Shown here: one piece after another, positions 19,355 through 27,110 of the stretch
Layout of the letters: the number at the start of each line of letters is the position of its first letter
Position numbering within the stretch: position 1 is the stretch's first letter
Assembly: GCA_944320885.1 (NCBI GenBank)
Contig: CALUJE010000009.1
Location: forward strand, 1-64,000
DNA from: an uncultured Phocaeicola sp.
GTDB taxonomy: Bacteria; Bacteroidota; Bacteroidia; Bacteroidales; Bacteroidaceae
Reading direction: 5' to 3'
Length of the DNA stretch: 64,000 nt
Made by a program: the position numbers and the translations under genes
The notes under the pieces: generated by a model
What the model was told of the DNA's origin: nothing
The model's database searches: none
Seen by the model: the letters and a program-made list of their open reading frames with translations, nothing else

Positions 19355-19386
19355 CAAATATATTGTTTTGGAAGGTATATTCCAAA
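19355..19386 (-). promoter_or_regulatory. Promoter of the predicted small RNA
   Basis: Minus-strand TTTG (19383-19386), exactly 20 bases, TATATTTG (19355-19362). Confidence 0.7.
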
Positions 19387-19472
19387 TAAGAATGGATTAA
19401 AATTTTTGATATTAACTATTATTAATTCAATATTAACACTGTAGTATTGAATTTTTAGCAAAATATAGAGTT

Positions 19473-20558
19473 ATGGCATTTGAGGCAACCCGAAGAGAAT
19501 GGAGTGAACTGTATTCGTTTATGCGCATATTGGCCGACGGATACATTTGTGCAGGAACTCCGACAATGGAAAGAAATGAAGAGCGCAGTTACAAAGTGGC
19601 ATATTTGCAGCGTGAAGAACACGACGGTACCCGCCAATATATTATAGAAGACGATAATGTCCGCATTATTGGCGAGAATATGAATAAGGAAATTCCGCGT
19701 GAATATTTCAGGGCTGCTTCAGATCTGGTGCTTCAGGCTTTGATGCATGACCGGAGTGAAGAACTGGAGTCGCCGGAAGGAGTGGAAGAATTTCTGGATG
19801 AGATAGCCGTGTATGATCTGGAAGCCAAGACTGATGACCGGACAGATTTTTATGTAACATTCTGGGATATGAATGCACCCAAGGTAGGATTCAGAGTTTA
19901 TTCAAAGCTGGCTCCCATGAATCCTTTGTTGGACGGAGGACGTACCGCCAATCTGAAATTTGAGCAGACCGGTGTACGATTTGCCACTCCTACAGTGAAT
20001 AAGGTGAATTTTGTGGAAGGGCCCAATGAAGTGTTGGAACGTATGCGGATGATAGAGCGTCTGGGTGGCATTTTGAAATACAGTGATGTGGCAGACAAGG
20101 TATTCAGAAGCAATCTTTCGATGATTGACCTTCATTTCCCACGCATGCTGGCCGAGATGGTGAGAACCATGTATTATGAAGATATTACCAAAGTCAGCGA
20201 ACTGACTATGCGTATAAAGGAGATTAATCCGCTGAAGATAAAGGATGAACTGATAAACAAGCACCTTTTCTATGAATATAAGATGAAGCAGTTCCTGATG
20301 GCTTTGGCGATGGGTATGCGTCCGGCCAAACTGTTTAATGGTACGGATTCGGCTGTAGAGGGAATGGTGTTTGTCGGAGCTGATGGTAAAATGATGGTGT
20401 ACCAGAAGGCGGACAAGGCGGTATTTGAAAACTTCCTGTTCAACAATACGCGTTTTGAGAAAGGCTCACTTGAAAAGGACAAGTATGGTTATCTGGAGCG
20501 CGAGAACAATGCCTATTATTTCAAGCTCAATGCAAAGATTGGCTTTGTAAAGCGATAA
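19473..20558 (+). CDS. HpaII-restriction-endonuclease-family protein without a methylase, probably non-catalytic
   Basis: 361 residues. Several family landmarks of RE_HpaII as I remember them are present in order: EWSELYSF (9-16), the nuclease core KTDDRTDFYVTFWD...VGFRVYSKL (119-146), SNLSMIDLHFPRMLAEM (213-229), GMRPAKLFNG and the C-terminal FLFNNTRFE and YFKLNAKIGF. In active members the core reads KsDI...GFSIKSqlG; here Lys of IKS is Tyr143 and the C-terminal LNLQIRF became LNAKIGF. The first aspartate (Asp125) is kept. No DNA methyltransferase is present in the window, and base composition matches the neighbours. Best guess: a domesticated, catalytically dead DNA-binding relative. Confidence 0.72.
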   Translation: MAFEATRREWSELYSFMRILADGYICAGTPTMERNEERSYKVAYLQREEHDGTRQYIIEDDNVRIIGENMNKEIPREYFRAASDLVLQALMHDRSEELESPEGVEEFLDEIAVYDLEAKTDDRTDFYVTFWDMNAPKVGFRVYSKLAPMNPLLDGGRTANLKFEQTGVRFATPTVNKVNFVEGPNEVLERMRMIERLGGILKYSDVADKVFRSNLSMIDLHFPRMLAEMVRTMYYEDITKVSELTMRIKEINPLKIKDELINKHLFYEYKMKQFLMALAMGMRPAKLFNGTDSAVEGMVFVGADGKMMVYQKADKAVFENFLFNNTRFEKGSLEKDKYGYLERENNAYYFKLNAKIGFVKR

Positions 20559-20576
20559 TGAATGCTGATAAATATG

Positions 20577-20621
20577 CATACCGGCAGAAATCCTCGGAGA
20601 TGTCTGCCGGTATGTTTTTTT
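20577..20621 (+). terminator. Terminator of the HpaII-like gene
   Basis: CATACCGGCAGA (20577-20588) pairs perfectly with TCTGCCGGTATG (20603-20614), then seven T. Confidence 0.92.
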
Positions 20622-20631
20622 ATGACTGCTT

Positions 20632-21531
20632 TTATTGCTGTGCAGTGAAGTGTTTGTATACCTTCTGTGAAATATCGGCTATAATCTGTGCATTGACAGA
20701 GTCATTTTCCATTGAATGGATTACAAATACGGTAATGTAATAACGTCTTCCGTCGGGAAGAAGTACGAAGCCGGCATCATTGTCGGCTATTTTCATGCCG
20801 TCGGAGTTGCGGTCAGAAGAACCGGTCTTATGACCGAGGGTAATGTGCTCTGGCACCCCGGCACGTAGTTTGTTCGTTCCGGTAGCAGTTTGAACCAGCA
20901 GGTTATACAGATATTCGTAATATTCCTTATCAAACAGTTTTTGGGTAAGGAATGTTTTCATAAGCAAGCTTGTTGCTGCCGGTGTGGCACTGTTCCGGTA
21001 TACGCATTCGGGATCCCGGTGCATGTCGTCTTCAGTGACACCGATATATATGTCTTTTATATTCAGACTTCGTATATATTGTTCAACAGCTTTCGGCCCT
21101 CCGGCATAAGACAGCAGAATATCGCAGGCATTGTTGTCACTCAGGCAGATGCTGTAATACAGTAGAGAGTCCACACCTATAGTAAACTTCTGGTTAGGAT
21201 ATTTGTCTCTTAACGGGCTGTATGTGTTAGGCTTTAAATCGGAAGGAGAGACTTGAACCAGTGTATCAAGTGGAGTGTGACTGGCATTCATTTTATGCAA
21301 TACAGCCATGGCTAGTGGAAACTTGAATACGCTCAGGGTAGGCATGAGTACCGTATCATTGTGACTGACTATGTTGCAGCTGTCTGTCAGGACTGATACG
21401 CCAACGGTGGCCTGCTTGTCGTGTAGGTAACCGGTTATTTCATTTTGTAATGTGTCTGTTTCGGGTGTTTTGTTGGTCCGGCATGCCGTTATGCCAAGAA
21501 GAATGCAGACGAGTAAAGGATATATTTTCAT
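20632..21531 (-). CDS. Class A beta-lactamase (CfxA/PER-like, subclass A2), lipoprotein
   Basis: Hydrolyses beta-lactam amide bonds in the periplasm. 299 residues, SPII signal LLGITAC (Cys17). Motif 1 is SVFK (Ser nucleophile), motif 2 SDN in CLSDNNACD, motif 3 KTG in GHKTGSS. The omega loop TEDDMHRDPECVYRN resembles CfxA/PER enzymes, with the Glu after Thr as the likely general base. Length and lack of nearby mobile genes suggest a resident chromosomal enzyme. Spectrum cannot be read; relatives hydrolyse cephalosporins. Confidence 0.9.
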   Translation of the reverse strand: MKIYPLLVCILLGITACRTNKTPETDTLQNEITGYLHDKQATVGVSVLTDSCNIVSHNDTVLMPTLSVFKFPLAMAVLHKMNASHTPLDTLVQVSPSDLKPNTYSPLRDKYPNQKFTIGVDSLLYYSICLSDNNACDILLSYAGGPKAVEQYIRSLNIKDIYIGVTEDDMHRDPECVYRNSATPAATSLLMKTFLTQKLFDKEYYEYLYNLLVQTATGTNKLRAGVPEHITLGHKTGSSDRNSDGMKIADNDAGFVLLPDGRRYYITVFVIHSMENDSVNAQIIADISQKVYKHFTAQQ

Positions 21532-21542
21532 GATAGGGAAAT

Positions 21543-21587
21543 AAAAAATAACCAGAACGTTTCAGAGTAAGCTATCTGAAAACGTTC
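21543..21587 (-). terminator. Terminator of the alpha-amylase gene
   Basis: On the minus strand GAACGTTTTCAGA and TCTGAAACGTTC form a stem with one bulge, followed by TGGTTATTTTTT. Confidence 0.7.
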
Positions 21588-21611
21588 CGGCTGTATGTGT
21601 ATAAACAGAAC

Positions 21612-23312
21612 TCAGAATGTAATTTTCAACAGTTTACCGTTTAACGCATCGACCTTTGTAAATGTCAGGTTATCGGGCATCAGGCTTATGGTTTCTGTCT
21701 GTCCGCTGATCAGGTCTGTAGCCACGACATTTTCCATTGAGGGAAGTTCCAGAAAATCAAATGCATGTTTGGGAATATTTACACCGACTGATGCATTGTT
21801 CTCGTCAAAATTGGCAATAACAAGCAAAAGCTCGTTGTCTTTCTTGCGCAGGAAAGCATATTGTCGGGATGTATTCATCTGGTTATTCTCCACGTTGGCA
21901 TACATCAGGTCATAGAACAAACCTTCAATAATCGTTTTTTCTGTATGACACAGATTCAACAGTGTGCTGTAGAATTTCTGCAGATCTTTTTCTTCTTTTT
22001 TGAGGAGTGCTCCGTCAAATTTTCCTCTGTTGCTCCAACGTCTGATGGTATCTACATTCCAATAGTCGAATATGGTTGTTCGTCCGTCACGTCCGCTGTA
22101 TCCTTCAAACTGCATACCGTCTTCTCCCAATTCCTGTCCGAAATATATCATGATGGGATTGGTATTCATACAGGTACTGACAATCATGGGTGCTCTTCCC
22201 TTGCGTGGATCACAGGCAAAATAAAGCGAAGGAATACGCTGCTCGTCATGGTTCTCCAGAAAGTTCAGCATGTGACTGCTGATACCTTCCACCTTTTTCC
22301 AGCAGTGGCAGAGAGACATGGCAGATGTAAAGCCTCCGATTACATTGCGGAGTGTATCATAGAGTATAACCTTGTCATACAGGTAGTCGAACTGTCCGTT
22401 GAATATATAGTTCCGAAACTCCATCGGATTGTATATTTCGGCAATGAATATGATAGACGGATGTGCTTCCTTCACCTGAGGAATTGCCCAGTGCCAGAAT
22501 TCAACCGGTACCATTTCGGCCATGTCACAGCGGAATCCGTCAATGTTTTTATCGGCCCAGAACATAAGGATATCGAGCATCTTTTTCCAAGTGTCGGGGA
22601 TGGGATCAAAATGCTTGCTCCGGTTTTCAAAATAGTTCACGCCATAATTGAGCTTGACGGTTTCATACCAGTCATATACGGTAGGTTCGGCATCAAACTT
22701 GTCATTACCCGTAGCTTTGGCCGGATACTCCTGATAAGGGGGAGTATACAGATCCTGCGGGTTGATAGGGGTTTTCAGCGGTGTATAAGGAAGGTAATAA
22801 AAGTTATTATTGGGAGAAAAGTGCATGTCTGTACGGTCATCTTCACCCAAATCCTTGATGCCTGCAGGCTTGGCGTCTGAATGATACTGGCGTGCAACAT
22901 GATTGGGAACAAAGTCAATGATTACCTTCAATCCTACCTGATGGGTACGTTTTACCAGATTCTCAAACTCCTTCATACGGTCAGGAACGCTGGTTGCCAG
23001 ATCCGGGTCAATGTCATAGTAGTCCTTAATGGCATAAGGAGAACCTGCCATGCCTTTTACGATTGACGGGTGATCGGCCGGTATGCCATATTGGGAATAG
23101 TCGGTCTGCGTAGCATGTTCGATAATACCGGTATACCATATATGAGAAGCTCCCAACTTCTTTATTTCGTTGAGAGCTTTTATGGTAAAGTCGGCCATCT
23201 TACCGCATCCGTTTTCCTTGATTGTACCGTTTTCTATTTTCGGCTTGCGTGAATTACCGAACAGACGGGGAAGAACTTGGTATATTACGATTTTAGACTT
23301 TTCAGTATCCAT
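21612..23312 (-). CDS. GH13 alpha-amylase family protein, cytoplasmic
   Basis: 566 residues without a signal peptide, so it acts inside the cell on malto-oligosaccharides or glycogen. The (beta/alpha)8 motifs are IIDFVPNHV (region I), GFRCDMAE (region II, nucleophile Asp), IFIAEIY (region III, acid Glu) and FLENHDEQR (region IV). A domain-B insertion with many aromatic residues sits at about 165-235. C-terminal beta-sandwich ends at ALNGKLLKITF. Starts 16 bases after fabD stop on the same strand, so read-through from fabD is likely. Confidence 0.92.
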   Translation of the reverse strand: MDTEKSKIVIYQVLPRLFGNSRKPKIENGTIKENGCGKMADFTIKALNEIKKLGASHIWYTGIIEHATQTDYSQYGIPADHPSIVKGMAGSPYAIKDYYDIDPDLATSVPDRMKEFENLVKRTHQVGLKVIIDFVPNHVARQYHSDAKPAGIKDLGEDDRTDMHFSPNNNFYYLPYTPLKTPINPQDLYTPPYQEYPAKATGNDKFDAEPTVYDWYETVKLNYGVNYFENRSKHFDPIPDTWKKMLDILMFWADKNIDGFRCDMAEMVPVEFWHWAIPQVKEAHPSIIFIAEIYNPMEFRNYIFNGQFDYLYDKVILYDTLRNVIGGFTSAMSLCHCWKKVEGISSHMLNFLENHDEQRIPSLYFACDPRKGRAPMIVSTCMNTNPIMIYFGQELGEDGMQFEGYSGRDGRTTIFDYWNVDTIRRWSNRGKFDGALLKKEEKDLQKFYSTLLNLCHTEKTIIEGLFYDLMYANVENNQMNTSRQYAFLRKKDNELLLVIANFDENNASVGVNIPKHAFDFLELPSMENVVATDLISGQTETISLMPDNLTFTKVDALNGKLLKITF

Positions 23313-23328
23313 TTTTTAATGTATTATA

Positions 23329-24219
23329 TCAGGCAATGCCGTGTGCATTTGCTTCTTTATCGATTTTCTTGATTAAGCCTTGAAGAACTGCTCCCGGACC
23401 GCATTCGATAAATTCACTTGCACCGTCATTGATCATGTTCTTAACGGTTTGAGTCCAGCGTACAGATGAAGTCAGCTGTGCGATAAGGTTGGTTTTGATT
23501 TCCTCTGCAGAAGTGTGAGGTAGTGCATCTACATTCTGATATACCGGGCATTTAGGCTGGTGGAATGTAGTAGCCTTGATAGCAGCTTCAAGTTCTACTT
23601 TGGCAGGGTTCATCAGCGGAGAGTGGAATGCACCACCTACTTTAAGCGGCAACGCACGTTTAGCACCAGCTTCTTTCATCAGTTCACAAGCCTTGTTGAT
23701 TCCTTCGATAGAGCCGGAAATAACAACCTGTCCCGGGCAGTTGTAGTTTGCTGCAACAACAACCTCGTTAGTTTCTTTCATTACGTTTGCACAAATTTCT
23801 TCAACCTTTTCGTCGGGCAATGCAATGATGGCTGCCATTGTTGATGGTGCAGCTTCGCATGCTTTCTGCATAGCCATGGCACGGGCATATACCAGTTTCA
23901 GACCATCTTCGAAAGAAAGAGCACCGGCTGCAACGAGAGCAGAGAATTCTCCCAATGAGTGACCTGCAGTCATTTCAGGCTTGAATTCATCGCCCATGCA
24001 TAATGCAGAAATTACTGAGTGCAGGAATACGGCAGGCTGAGTTACTTTAGTCTGGCGTAAATCTTCATCACTTCCTTCGAACATGATATCGGTGATGCGA
24101 AAACCTAATATATCGTTAGCTTTTTCGAAAAGTTCTTTTGCCAATGGGTTGTTTTCATAAAGGTCTTTACCCATTCCGGTAAACTGTGCTCCCTGTCCGG
24201 GAAATACAAATGCTTTCAT
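23329..24219 (-). CDS. fabD: Malonyl-CoA:ACP transacylase FabD
   Basis: Transfers malonyl from CoA to ACP for fatty-acid synthesis. 296 residues from the ATG at 24219, the one that gives the classic start MKAFVFPGQGAQ; an in-frame ATG 15 codons upstream (24264) lies over the promoter and is rejected. Nucleophile Ser in GHSLGEFSAL, His in GGAFHSPLM, Arg in the AKVELEA-side region as usual. Carries its own promoter that overlaps the end of thiD. Confidence 0.95.
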   Translation of the reverse strand: MKAFVFPGQGAQFTGMGKDLYENNPLAKELFEKANDILGFRITDIMFEGSDEDLRQTKVTQPAVFLHSVISALCMGDEFKPEMTAGHSLGEFSALVAAGALSFEDGLKLVYARAMAMQKACEAAPSTMAAIIALPDEKVEEICANVMKETNEVVVAANYNCPGQVVISGSIEGINKACELMKEAGAKRALPLKVGGAFHSPLMNPAKVELEAAIKATTFHQPKCPVYQNVDALPHTSAEEIKTNLIAQLTSSVRWTQTVKNMINDGASEFIECGPGAVLQGLIKKIDKEANAHGIA

Positions 24220-24261
24220 ATTTGTTTTATTTTTAATGATTATAATCTGTGTTTTACGCTG

Positions 24262-24294
24262 CAAAGTTATGAATATTTTGACTATCTAGCCAAG
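24262..24294 (-). promoter_or_regulatory. Promoter of fabD
   Basis: Minus-strand CTTG (24291-24294), 21 bases, TAACTTTG (24262-24269), 42 bases before the fabD ATG and touching the last codons of thiD. Confidence 0.65.
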
Positions 24295-25119
24295 TTATTC
24301 TTTTATTTTCATGGAAATAGGGGAAAAGAAGTGGTTCAAAGGGCCATGTCCGTCACCGATTTGAATGTCTTTTCCATGTAAAATTCCATTATATACATAG
24401 TCTTTTGCCTTTTTGACAGCTTCAGGAAGAGCGTACCCCTGTGCGAGGAATGTGGCAATGGCAGACGAGAGGGTGCAGCCTGTGCCGTGTGTATTGTGAC
24501 TGTCGACCTTTGTTCCCGGATAGTGCAGGGGAGATGCATCCTTGCCTGTCAGCAATATGTCTGTCATCTCATTGCCTTCAAGATGTCCTCCTTTTATCAA
24601 AACGCTTTGGCATCCCAGACAGAGAAGCTCGTATGCAGCCTTTTCCATATCGGTCAGTGTGGAAATAGGCTTTCCGTAGAGAACTTCCGCTTCTTTCAGA
24701 TTGGGTGTAATTACGGTAGCCAGTGGAATCAAGGTTGTCTTGAGCAGTTCTATGGCTTCTTCTTCTATAAGTCTGTGTCCGCTGGTTGATACCATAACCG
24801 GATCAAAAACAACGTATTGAGGATGATAGGTAGTGAGTGCTTCTGCGATAGCGTGAATAGCCTCAATATCGTTGACCATTCCTATTTTTACGGCCAGCGG
24901 GCGTATGTCTTCCATTACTGCCTGTATCTGTCCCTTGATTATATCAGCCGGAACAGGGTGGATGGCGCGTACTCCGCACGTATTCTGTACGGTTACTGCC
25001 GTGATGGCTGTAGCTGCGTAACTGCCTAATGCCGAAATGGTTTTCAAGTCGGCCTGAATTCCGGCTCCTCCGCTGCAATCGCTGCCGGCAATGCTTAAAA
25101 CGGGAATGTAATGTTTCAT
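24295..25119 (-). CDS. thiD: Hydroxymethylpyrimidine/phosphomethylpyrimidine kinase ThiD
   Basis: Phosphorylates HMP and HMP-P for thiamine synthesis. 274 residues of the ribokinase fold. SIAGSDCSGGAGIQADLKT is the substrate-binding N-terminus, DPVMVSTSGH the central motif and THGTGCTLSSAIA the anion hole with the catalytic Cys/Asp region. It stands apart from other thi genes and no TPP riboswitch is seen in its upstream gap. Confidence 0.94.
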   Translation of the reverse strand: MKHYIPVLSIAGSDCSGGAGIQADLKTISALGSYAATAITAVTVQNTCGVRAIHPVPADIIKGQIQAVMEDIRPLAVKIGMVNDIEAIHAIAEALTTYHPQYVVFDPVMVSTSGHRLIEEEAIELLKTTLIPLATVITPNLKEAEVLYGKPISTLTDMEKAAYELLCLGCQSVLIKGGHLEGNEMTDILLTGKDASPLHYPGTKVDSHNTHGTGCTLSSAIATFLAQGYALPEAVKKAKDYVYNGILHGKDIQIGDGHGPLNHFFSPISMKIKE

Positions 25120-25218
25120 GATGATGTTTTTTTAAGATGAGTAAACGCAGGAATCCACTTGTCTTTGTTTAGGCTGTGGAAACCTGCGTCGTTTCAGAAA
25201 GATTGTTTTAGTGTAATT

Positions 25219-26652
25219 TTAGAATGTTTCAAAATTTCCTTTGGCATCCGATTGGGCTTTTTTTACAGTTTTTCCATTGATTTTCAGGTTGTCAAAGTTT
25301 ATATCGTGATACTTTCCTGTCAGTTTGTTGCCTTTGGCTGAAACGTTGTTGAAAGTACAGTTTCTTACGTTGATATTATAAATGTTGTCGTCTTCGTCAA
25401 GTCCGTTGATAAGAATGCCGAATTTACTTTTCTCACATGTGATGTTCTCCAGATTGACGTTGCGTACGACGGGCGGGAAGCTTCGGTCACATTTTTCCTT
25501 GCCTTCGTACTGGAGGTTGATGCGCATAACCGCTTCATTGCATACTCCCACTTTTATATTACGTACAAACAGGTTTTCGATGACTCCTCCGCGGCAGGTA
25601 CTGGTTTTGATGCGTACTACACGGTCCAGTTGCGGACTATCCATTTCACAGTTCTCAACATACAGGTTCTTGTATCCTCCGGAGATTTCACTTCCGACAA
25701 CAATACCTCCGTGGCCGTTTTTCATTTTGCAGTTACGTACCACAATGTTTTCACTTGGTGTTGCCCAACGGCGTCCGTCAGCATTACGGCCTGATTTGAT
25801 TGCTATACAGTCATCTCCTGTATTGAATGAACAGCCTTCAATCAGTACGTTTTTGCATGATTCCGGGTCGCATCCGTCATTGTTGGGGCCAAGGCCGTTG
25901 ATGGTTACATTGCGTACTATCAGGTTCTGGCAGAACAGAGGATGGATTACCCAGAAAGGTGAATCTTTCAATGTAAGTCCTTCAATGAGTACAGAGTTGC
26001 AGCGGTAGAAATTGATGAGCTGCGGGCGAAGGGCATCTTCAGGCTTCATGACGCGGCGGTCAACGGGAGCGAAGGTTTCGGCCATGCCGAGCAGACGGTC
26101 ACGTCCGCCCATTCCCTGATGGATTTTTCCTTCCTGAGCGTAACGTCCGCCTTTCATATACCACCATGCATCGGCAGCACCCTGCCCGTCAACAGTTCCT
26201 TTTCCGGTAAGCGCAATATTGGTTTCGCCGTATGCATAAATAAGCGGATGTGCATTGTAGCAGTCTACTCCCTCCCAGCGGGTGAGTACTGCAGGAAAAT
26301 AATAAGACTGGTCTGTTGTGAATTTCAGTGTTGCTCCTTCTTCCAGATGGAGGTTTACGTTACTTTTTAAGGTAATAGGTCCGGTATAGAAATCACCCTT
26401 AGGGACGATTACAGTACCGCCTCCTGCCTGATTGCAGGCCAGAATGGCCAAGTTGATGGCTTCGTGGTTCAGTTTGTCTTCCTGATTGGCAACGGCTCCA
26501 TATTCAATGATGTTGAACGTGCGGTCGGGAAATTTGGTTTGTTTGATATTTTGCACAATCTGGGCAGCCTGCTGAAACGCCTCTTCCATTGTTTGGGCAA
26601 ATGATGAAGATATGGCCAGCAATAACGTAACGAGTAGAATTGTTCTTTTCAT
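25219..26652 (-). CDS. GH28 glycoside hydrolase (second copy), secreted
   Basis: 477 residues from the ATG at 26652 with SPI signal ending SSFAQ; the in-frame ATG at 26691 overlaps the promoter. GH28 active-site set: NND (GPNNDGCDPES), DD (NTGDDCIAIKSG), GHG (NGHGGIVVGSE), RIK (VVRIKTSTCRGG), all canonical. It differs strongly from the GH28 at 8378, with a longer N-terminal segment and an SPI rather than a lipid signal, so it probably has another pectin substrate, for example rhamnogalacturonan. Single gene. An imperfect hairpin lies downstream at about 25144-25195. Confidence 0.93.
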   Translation of the reverse strand: MKRTILLVTLLLAISSSFAQTMEEAFQQAAQIVQNIKQTKFPDRTFNIIEYGAVANQEDKLNHEAINLAILACNQAGGGTVIVPKGDFYTGPITLKSNVNLHLEEGATLKFTTDQSYYFPAVLTRWEGVDCYNAHPLIYAYGETNIALTGKGTVDGQGAADAWWYMKGGRYAQEGKIHQGMGGRDRLLGMAETFAPVDRRVMKPEDALRPQLINFYRCNSVLIEGLTLKDSPFWVIHPLFCQNLIVRNVTINGLGPNNDGCDPESCKNVLIEGCSFNTGDDCIAIKSGRNADGRRWATPSENIVVRNCKMKNGHGGIVVGSEISGGYKNLYVENCEMDSPQLDRVVRIKTSTCRGGVIENLFVRNIKVGVCNEAVMRINLQYEGKEKCDRSFPPVVRNVNLENITCEKSKFGILINGLDEDDNIYNINVRNCTFNNVSAKGNKLTGKYHDINFDNLKINGKTVKKAQSDAKGNFETF

Positions 26653-26680
26653 AGTAAATATAAATGTTCTAAATACTTCG

Positions 26681-26711
26681 CAAAAATACATTTTTTTCCG
26701 TATTTGGCAAA
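26681..26711 (-). promoter_or_regulatory. Promoter of the second GH28
   Basis: Minus-strand TTTG (26708-26711), 19 bases, TATTTTTG (26681-26688), 28 bases before the ATG. Confidence 0.7.
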
Positions 26712-26732
26712 TCTTCTGTCAAAAGAGTATAC

Positions 26733-26815
26733 AAAAAGGAATGTTCGGGAGTAAAGACCTGTTTTACTCCGACATTCCCTTCTTCAAAGTGTTTGCTTAT
26801 AAAACCTAATACCTA
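26733..26815 (-). ncRNA. Possible second small RNA, about 80 nt
   Basis: In the 26653-27110 gap, which has no gene. On the minus strand TTAGGTATTAGGTTTTATAAG leads into a long stem (26738-26755 with 26763-26778, one bulge) followed by CCTTTTTG. The GTATTAG plus T-rich 5' part recalls the predicted RNA at 19286-19350. The promoter is unclear (TACACTTTA, poor upstream element), so it may instead be the late terminator of the regulator gene transcript. Confidence 0.4.
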
Positions 26816-27056
26816 AAGTGTAAATTGAAACAAAAAACAACTAATCTGTTCATTATATCTGTCACAGATATTATATAAAACTGAATATTCTGTTCATTCT
26901 GTTATTATATGGAACAAAAGATGTTCCTGTTGTGAGGTTTGGAAAAAGAATTTGCTTTATAAAATCGGTATGAGCTGTAAATGAGGAATTTATTGATGAT
27001 ATCGGAGAAATGGAGAAGTAGTTCTCTTCTGTTGGACGGTGTGGATTGTTGTGGAA

Positions 27057-27101
27057 ATGTCAGTACAGACTGTAGAAAATGTCTACATACTGTACTGACA
27101 T
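27057..27101 (-). terminator. Long hairpin after the response regulator
   Basis: ATGTCAGTACAG (27057-27068) and CTGTACTGACAT (27090-27101) match perfectly; inside, TGTAGA/TCTACA (27071-27076, 27082-27087) extends it to 18 pairs with a two-base mismatch. It sits 9 bases past the stop codon. No T run follows, so it may protect the mRNA end rather than terminate. Confidence 0.55.
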
Positions 27102-27110
27102 GTAGTGAGG

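Noticed and set aside
19183..19461. A 92-residue minus-strand ORF across the small-RNA region
   Set aside because: It spans the promoter and terminator of the RNA candidate and has low-complexity, unrecognised content.
21861..22880. A 339-residue plus-strand ORF inside the alpha-amylase gene
   Set aside because: Antisense shadow of GH13 with no family features; the amylase has all four catalytic regions.
23329..24264. The longer fabD start at 24264
   Set aside because: The 15 extra residues are not typical and cover the promoter TAACTTTG; MKAFVFPGQGAQ is the standard FabD N-terminus.
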